Of a stretch of 9,622 nucleotides of DNA, positions 6,007-9,622 are shown piece by piece. Both the position numbers and the translations under genes were made by a program. Under the pieces are notes generated by a model. It did not search any database. It was not told where the DNA came from and saw only the letters and a program-made list of their open reading frames with translations. Within the stretch, counting starts at the first letter, position 1; each line of letters opens with the position of its first letter. The DNA comes from Bacillota bacterium (lineage in GTDB: Bacteria > Bacillota_C > Negativicutes > JAEYSJ01): positions 1 to 9,622 of the forward strand of contig JAEYSJ010000271.1 of NCBI GenBank assembly GCA_023434855.1. The letters run 5' to 3'.

Positions 6007-7785
6007 TTGCAGGTAGTTTTGACGACTTTGAATGCCAAATATATTCATACTTCTCTGGCATTACGGTATTTGGCTGCGTATTGCCGACCGGTATGCCCGG
6101 AAACAATAATCCGTGAATATAACATTAACAATGGATTATTAGAGATTTTAAGCGATATTTACCGAATGCGGCCCAATGTTTTGGGGCTGGCTTGTTATAT
6201 ATGGAATATCGAAATGACCTTAATCTTAGCCGGTTTGGTAAAAAAAGTGTTGCCTGACGTTATTATTATATTAGGCGGGCCTGAAGTATCTTATGATTCG
6301 GCAGAGATTATGCAACACCATGGATGTGTGGATTATATTATCCAAGGAGAAGGAGAAATGACTTTAGCCGCACTACTGGAAGTATTTGTCAAGCGTAATT
6401 TTTCTGCTTTATGCAATATTCCAGGGCTGGTCTTCCGGTTGGATGGGCAAATAAAAGTCAATGAAGGACCTCAGGTAGTTCATGAATTAGATACCCTTCC
6501 CTTTCCTTATAATGACGCGGATATGGAAAATCTCAACGATAAGATTATTTATTATGAAAGCTCAAGGGGCTGTCCGTTTTCGTGCCAGTATTGTTTGTCA
6601 AGCGTAACTAAAGGGGTGCGCTTTTATAGTTTGCCAAGGGTTTATCATGATTTGGCATTTTTTATAGATCATAAAGTAAAACAGGTCAAGTTTGTCGATC
6701 GAACTTTTAATGGCAGAAAGGATCATTATTTCCCTTTGTTAAAATTTCTGGCCAAGCAGCAATGCGAGACTAATTTTCATTTTGAAATTGCTGTTGATTT
6801 GCTTGACGATGAAGTACTGCTGTTTTTAAGAGATGTGACGCCAGGAAGGTTTCAGTTTGAAATAGGTATTCAGTCTACTTTCCAACCTGCCCTAACGGAG
6901 ATTTGCCGTCATAATAACTGGGGAAAAATTGTTGATAATGTTAAACAATTACAGCAATCCGGCAATATCCACCTCCATCTTGATTTGATTGCCGGTTTGC
7001 CGCATGAATCCTATTGGCAGTTCGGACAATCATTTAATGATGTTTACAGCCTGCAACCACAAATGCTGCAGCTTGGCTTTTTAAAACTGCTTAAAGGCTC
7101 AGGTATTAGAAAAGACGCTATAAAACACGGCTATGTTTTTATGGATAATGCACCTTATGAAGTTTTGGCCAACAAATATTTGAGTTATGATGATGTTAGG
7201 AAACTTAAAATAATTGAAGAGCTATTTAACCAACTATATAATAGTGGGCGATTTCAGTATACACTAAAATTTTTCATTGAGCTCTGCAGGGGCAATGCTT
7301 TTGCGTTTTATCATAAACTGGCGTCCTATTGGGAAGAGCGGGGACTGCACATTATTGCTCATAGCATCAAATCTTTATATAGATATTTGTTGGATTATTG
7401 TCAGATATATCATAAAGGCCAGCTAGAATTGTGCCGGGAGTTGATGAAGTTCGACGCTTTGCTTAGTGAAAAAGGAACGATACATCCTGAATTTCTCGGA
7501 TGGAACGATAATCAATGGAATGAAGAAAAAGCCCAATTCTGGCGGAGTGAAGCTACTGTTCGCAAGTATCTGCCAGAGTATGTTTTTACTACCTGGCGGG
7601 ATGTAAAAAAGAACTTTCAGCTTGAGGTATTTAATATAGATGTGGCAGCTTTTTTTATGCGCGGCGAATTTGTGAAAGAAAACTTGCCTGTTTTGTTTAC
7701 ATACCGGCAGAATGAAGTTCGGTATCATATCATTGCTGAAGATGATTTTTGGCGAACAGGAGGTGGGGATAAAAATGCGTTATAA
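6007..7785 (+). CDS. B12-binding-domain radical SAM protein, DUF4080 family
   Basis: 592-residue soluble protein with an N-terminal cobalamin-binding-like Rossmann domain (about 1-135, with IIILGGPEVSYDS). A radical-SAM TIM barrel (about 180-380) carries the 4Fe-4S motif CxxxCxxC at C189, C193 and C196 (RGCPFSCQYC). The C-terminal region of about 200 residues is characteristic of DUF4080. Such enzymes use SAM and reduced iron-sulfur clusters for radical chemistry, but the substrate of this family is unknown to me. The frame could open at a GTG at 5998, but that sits inside the ribosome site. TTG at 6007, with AGAGGTGA ending 5 bases before it, gives the N-terminus QVVLTTLNAKYIHTSLALRYL, which is how family members normally begin. 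The gene overlaps the next radical-SAM gene by 11 bases, so the two are translationally coupled. Confidence 0.92.
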   Translation: MQVVLTTLNAKYIHTSLALRYLAAYCRPVCPETIIREYNINNGLLEILSDIYRMRPNVLGLACYIWNIEMTLILAGLVKKVLPDVIIILGGPEVSYDSAEIMQHHGCVDYIIQGEGEMTLAALLEVFVKRNFSALCNIPGLVFRLDGQIKVNEGPQVVHELDTLPFPYNDADMENLNDKIIYYESSRGCPFSCQYCLSSVTKGVRFYSLPRVYHDLAFFIDHKVKQVKFVDRTFNGRKDHYFPLLKFLAKQQCETNFHFEIAVDLLDDEVLLFLRDVTPGRFQFEIGIQSTFQPALTEICRHNNWGKIVDNVKQLQQSGNIHLHLDLIAGLPHESYWQFGQSFNDVYSLQPQMLQLGFLKLLKGSGIRKDAIKHGYVFMDNAPYEVLANKYLSYDDVRKLKIIEELFNQLYNSGRFQYTLKFFIELCRGNAFAFYHKLASYWEERGLHIIAHSIKSLYRYLLDYCQIYHKGQLELCRELMKFDALLSEKGTIHPEFLGWNDNQWNEEKAQFWRSEATVRKYLPEYVFTTWRDVKKNFQLEVFNIDVAAFFMRGEFVKENLPVLFTYRQNEVRYHIIAEDDFWRTGGGDKNAL

Positions 7786-8716
7786 TGTTTATTCTGAATA
7801 TCTACGTAGTCGTTATGGAGAAAAAGTCTATAAACTGCCAGTCAGTATACCTGTTACTTGCCCAAACCGGGATGGCACCTGTGGGGTTAACGGCTGCGTA
7901 TTTTGCGGTGAAATTGGAGCAGGTTATGAAAATCTGCCGGCTTCCATGACCGTTAGAATGCAAATTGCCGCCAATAAGGCGCATATTGCCCCGAAATATA
8001 AGGCACAAAAGTTTATTCCTTACTTTCAGAATTTCAGCAATACATATTTGCCATTGGAAAAGTTAAAAGAATATATTAATGAAGCCTGTCAGGATGATGT
8101 TGTAGGTATTGCTTTAGCCACCCGCCCCGACTGTGTGAACGAAAGTTATTTGGAGATGTTAAGCCAAATTAAGGTTGAACGTGGAGTGGACATCTCTATT
8201 GAACTCGGCCTACAAACAGTCAATTACCATTCTCTGACCAAGATAAACCGTGGGCATACACTTGCCGAATTTATTGACGCCGTTTTGAGAGTAAAACGCC
8301 ATAGTATAGATGTATGCGCACATTTAATTTTAAATTTGCCATGGGATGATATGGCCGATGTAATAGAAAATGCGAAGATCATTTCTGCTTTGCAAGTTGA
8401 CCAGGTAAAATTGCATGCCTTATATATTGTTAAGGGGACTATGATGGCTGAGTGGTACCAAAAGGGTGAAATTTTGCTGGCCAGTATGGAAGAGTATGTT
8501 GACAGGGTAGTAACATTTTTGGAATATCTTCATCCGGACATTGTGGTGCAACGCCTGATTGGCCGCGCCCCCGAAAAAAATACCCTGTTTACCAATTGGC
8601 AAACAGGCTGGTGGAAGATCCGTGACACCATTGAGCATGTGTTGAATGAACGTAATACTTTTCAAGGAAAACGTTGTACATATTTAAATGGAGCTGCTTT
8701 AAAGAAATATTTATAG
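7775..8716 (+). CDS. TIGR01212-family radical SAM protein (YhcC/YtqA-like)
   Basis: 313-residue radical-SAM protein, close in length to E. coli YhcC. The cluster-binding cysteines are C29, C41 and C44 in CPNRDGTCGVNGCVFC, the spaced form typical of this family. PYFQNFSNTY, ATRPDC, ELGLQT, INRGH and KLHALYIVKGT are further family signatures. From memory of the literature, the B. subtilis homologue YtqA (MnmL) acts in the alternative route to the mnm5s2U wobble modification of tRNA. I infer, but cannot show, the same role here; no ytqB-like methyltransferase is in view. An upstream in-frame ATG at 7712 exists, but AGGAGGTG about 8 bases before the ATG at 7775, and the family N-terminus (YLRSRYGEKVYKLP), decide for 7775. 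The start lies within the DUF4080 gene. No clear intrinsic terminator follows the stop. Confidence 0.93.
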   Translation: MRYNVYSEYLRSRYGEKVYKLPVSIPVTCPNRDGTCGVNGCVFCGEIGAGYENLPASMTVRMQIAANKAHIAPKYKAQKFIPYFQNFSNTYLPLEKLKEYINEACQDDVVGIALATRPDCVNESYLEMLSQIKVERGVDISIELGLQTVNYHSLTKINRGHTLAEFIDAVLRVKRHSIDVCAHLILNLPWDDMADVIENAKIISALQVDQVKLHALYIVKGTMMAEWYQKGEILLASMEEYVDRVVTFLEYLHPDIVVQRLIGRAPEKNTLFTNWQTGWWKIRDTIEHVLNERNTFQGKRCTYLNGAALKKYL

Positions 8717-8793
8717 TCAAAAAATTGGTCTGCAATAGTATATTTGTCTGATTTTGGTGAATAAACTTGCTTTTCTGTGAATTTATATATCTG

Positions 8794-8822
8794 TTTACAA
8801 ATAACTTTTTCATTGTTAATAT
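8794..8822 (+). promoter_or_regulatory. Sigma-A promoter of the 51-codon gene
   Basis: TTTACA (8794-8799), a 17-base spacer and TAATAT (8817-8822), one and two mismatches from consensus. The predicted start near 8829 gives a leader of about 33 nt to the GTG at 8862. The rest of 8717-8793 is AT-rich, and I see nothing further in it. Confidence 0.65.
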
Positions 8823-8861
8823 AGAAATTGCAGTTTAAAAATCAAAGAGGTGTGTAGTAAA

Positions 8862-9017
8862 GTGAAAAAGCTAGAATTACTTGCTCGTATTCAAAAACTC
8901 GCTTCATTAGTTCATGGCGAAGATTTAGTCAAACTTAATATGACTGAAGAGAGCATAAAAGAAATTAAATGCAAGCTTGATGAACTGACTGAAGAATATA
9001 TTGCTTGCTATTGTTAA
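8862..9017 (+). CDS. Small 51-residue helical protein, possibly Spo0E-like
   Basis: Short gene with GTG start, AGAGGTG ribosome site 9 bases upstream, its own promoter (8794-8822) and a strong terminator 11 bases after its stop. This makes it a complete small transcription unit. The product is predicted to be two amphipathic helices separated by a turn near HGEDLVKLNMT (18-28), rich in Lys, Glu and Leu, with cysteines at 37, 49 and 51. Size, two-helix layout and the C-terminal KLDELTEEY (38-46) recall Spo0E-type aspartyl-phosphatases, which dephosphorylate Spo0A-P and keep SxxLD in the second helix. Here the Ser of that motif is not clearly present, so the link is weak. I cannot assign a function with confidence. 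Confidence 0.75.
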   Translation: MKKLELLARIQKLASLVHGEDLVKLNMTEESIKEIKCKLDELTEEYIACYC

Positions 9018-9028
9018 GTACTGACGGT

Positions 9029-9062
9029 AAATGCTCCGGGTAACCCGGAGCATTTGTTTTTT
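9029..9062 (+). terminator. Strong intrinsic terminator after the 51-codon gene
   Basis: A 12-bp perfect stem AAATGCTCCGGG / CCCGGAGCATTT (9029-9040, 9044-9055) with a TAA loop, followed by GTTTTTT. It isolates the small gene from the rRNA operon. Confidence 0.95.
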
Positions 9063-9098
9063 GCCGTATAATACCTGTTAAACTATTCGAAAGATATC

Positions 9099-9128
9099 TT
9101 GACATAATATATTGCTTTGTGTTATTCT
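9099..9128 (+). promoter_or_regulatory. rRNA operon promoter P1
   Basis: TTGACA (9099-9104), 18-base spacer, TATTCT (9123-9128). The upstream flank is AT-rich. It is paired with a second promoter 76 bases downstream, the tandem layout usual for rRNA operons. The -10 is weaker than that of P2. Confidence 0.7.
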
Positions 9129-9174
9129 AAATAAGTCGCTGTACGGAGCGGCAAAATATTACAGAAAAAATATA

Positions 9175-9203
9175 TTGACACAATAAATGAGATGCGTTAA
9201 TAT
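9175..9203 (+). promoter_or_regulatory. rRNA operon promoter P2
   Basis: TTGACA (9175-9180), 17-base spacer, TAATAT (9198-9203), preceded by an A/T-rich stretch (9155-9174) that could serve as an UP-like element. The predicted start is near 9210, about 290 bases before mature 16S. Confidence 0.85.
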
Positions 9204-9237
9204 ATAAAAGTTGTCGCAAGACAGCGTAGCAAGAAAG

Positions 9238-9252
9238 TGTTCCCTGAAAACT
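9238..9252 (+). promoter_or_regulatory. boxA-like rRNA antitermination site
   Basis: TGTTCCCTGAAAACT, followed by GAACA, resembles the boxA of Bacillota rRNA leaders (TGCTCTTTGAAAACT in B. subtilis). This is where NusB/NusE-type factors load on nascent rRNA. It lies about 30 bases after the P2 start, the expected place. Confidence 0.65.
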
Positions 9253-9291
9253 GAACAATGTAAGGTTAAACAATATGCCAGATGTGCGGAC

Positions 9292-9313
9292 TGGTATCGT
9301 GCAAACGATACCG
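9292..9313 (+). other. rRNA leader hairpin with GCAA tetraloop
   Basis: GGTATCGT-GCAA-ACGATACC (9293-9312), eight perfect pairs, extended by a U-G pair. GCAA is a GNRA tetraloop, known for stability and tertiary docking. It has no T-run, so it is not a terminator; it is probably a leader folding or processing element. Confidence 0.7.
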
Positions 9314-9341
9314 TCAAACAAATAATTTCTTTAATTAATAA

Positions 9342-9463
9342 AGGCTGGTTCAAAATGTTCAGATGCTAGGCATCTAAGATTTTGAGACCGGAGGCGTACG
9401 GTTTGTACGTTGAGGATCTCAAAATCTTAGATAACGACGCAGATGGGCGTTTTGAAACAGACT
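9342..9463 (+). repeat. 122-bp imperfect palindrome (MITE-like) in the rRNA leader
   Basis: The two 46-47-base arms (9342-9387 and 9417-9463) are inverted copies, matching at about 35 of 47 aligned positions by eye. The inner 16 bases are a perfect stem, ATCTAAGATTTTGAGA / TCTCAAAATCTTAGAT (9372-9387, 9417-9432). An outer stem pairs 9349-9361 with 9444-9456 over 13 bases, with the three non-Watson-Crick positions all U-G. The apex carries CGTAC-GGTTT-GTACG (9395-9409). The ends (AGGCTGGTTCAAAA on the left, complement of TTTTGAAACAGACT on the right) recall dispersed intergenic repeats I remember from anaerobe genomes, but that is unverified. No coding capacity and no clear target-site duplication is seen. 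It could instead be a native leader fold. Confidence 0.7.
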
Positions 9464-9498
9464 TAGAGCCTTATCAAGGTTCTTCATAAATAAACACT

Positions 9499-9622
<124 letters not shown>

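Noticed and set aside
7712..7774. ATG at 7712 as the start of the TIGR01212 gene.
   Set aside because: It would overlap the DUF4080 gene by 74 bases with no ribosome site; the ATG at 7775 has AGGAGGTG and matches the family start.
9067..9072. TATAAT just after the terminator as a third rRNA promoter.
   Set aside because: No -35 element at 16-18 bases upstream; that position falls in the terminator stem.
9127..9353. Minus-strand open frames over the rRNA promoter region.
   Set aside because: They run against the P1/P2 promoters and leader, lack ribosome sites and have low-complexity translations.

Overview
The window looks like the chromosome of a Bacillota member, most likely a Negativicutes of the Sporomusaceae type (Sporomusa, Pelosinus and relatives). 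The reasons are the Firmicutes-style Shine-Dalgarno sites, sigma-A promoters and rRNA leader, the 5' end of the 16S rRNA gene, and a moderately AT-rich gene set with Ku/LigD, PepF and a DUF4080 radical-SAM protein. The genus is inference, since only about 124 bases of 16S are present.

Layout. Positions 1-2517, all minus strand, hold a bacterial non-homologous end-joining (NHEJ) operon read in the order ligase, Ku, polymerase. The LigD ligase and polymerase modules are separate genes, and the polymerase runs off the left edge. Upstream of it, a small eight-cysteine zinc-ribbon gene (2627-2932, minus) has its own sigma-A promoter, a structured leader of about 105 nt and an intrinsic terminator that separates it from the NHEJ operon. 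Next come an oligoendopeptidase F (3070-4947, minus) and an Amidase_3-type N-acetylmuramoyl-L-alanine amidase with no export signal (5045-5824, minus).

At about 5.9 kb the direction switches. Two radical-SAM genes overlap by 11 bases on the plus strand: a B12-binding-type DUF4080 protein (6007-7785) and a TIGR01212/YhcC/YtqA protein (7775-8716). They are followed by an independent 51-codon gene (8862-9017) with a good promoter and a strong terminator. The window ends in the start of an rRNA operon: tandem promoters P1 and P2, a boxA-like antitermination site, a hairpin with a GNRA loop, a 122-bp imperfect palindrome and the 5' end of 16S rRNA.

The genes do not form one pathway. The coherent units are the split NHEJ operon (break tethering, end filling, sealing), the radical-SAM pair, and the rRNA operon head. 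The most unusual features are non-coding: the 122-bp palindrome in the rRNA leader, an enlarged 16S V1 stem built from imperfect 14-base repeats, and a possible ribosome-site-masking helix in the zinc-ribbon leader. I saw no CRISPR array, tRNA gene, phage gene or transposase gene.
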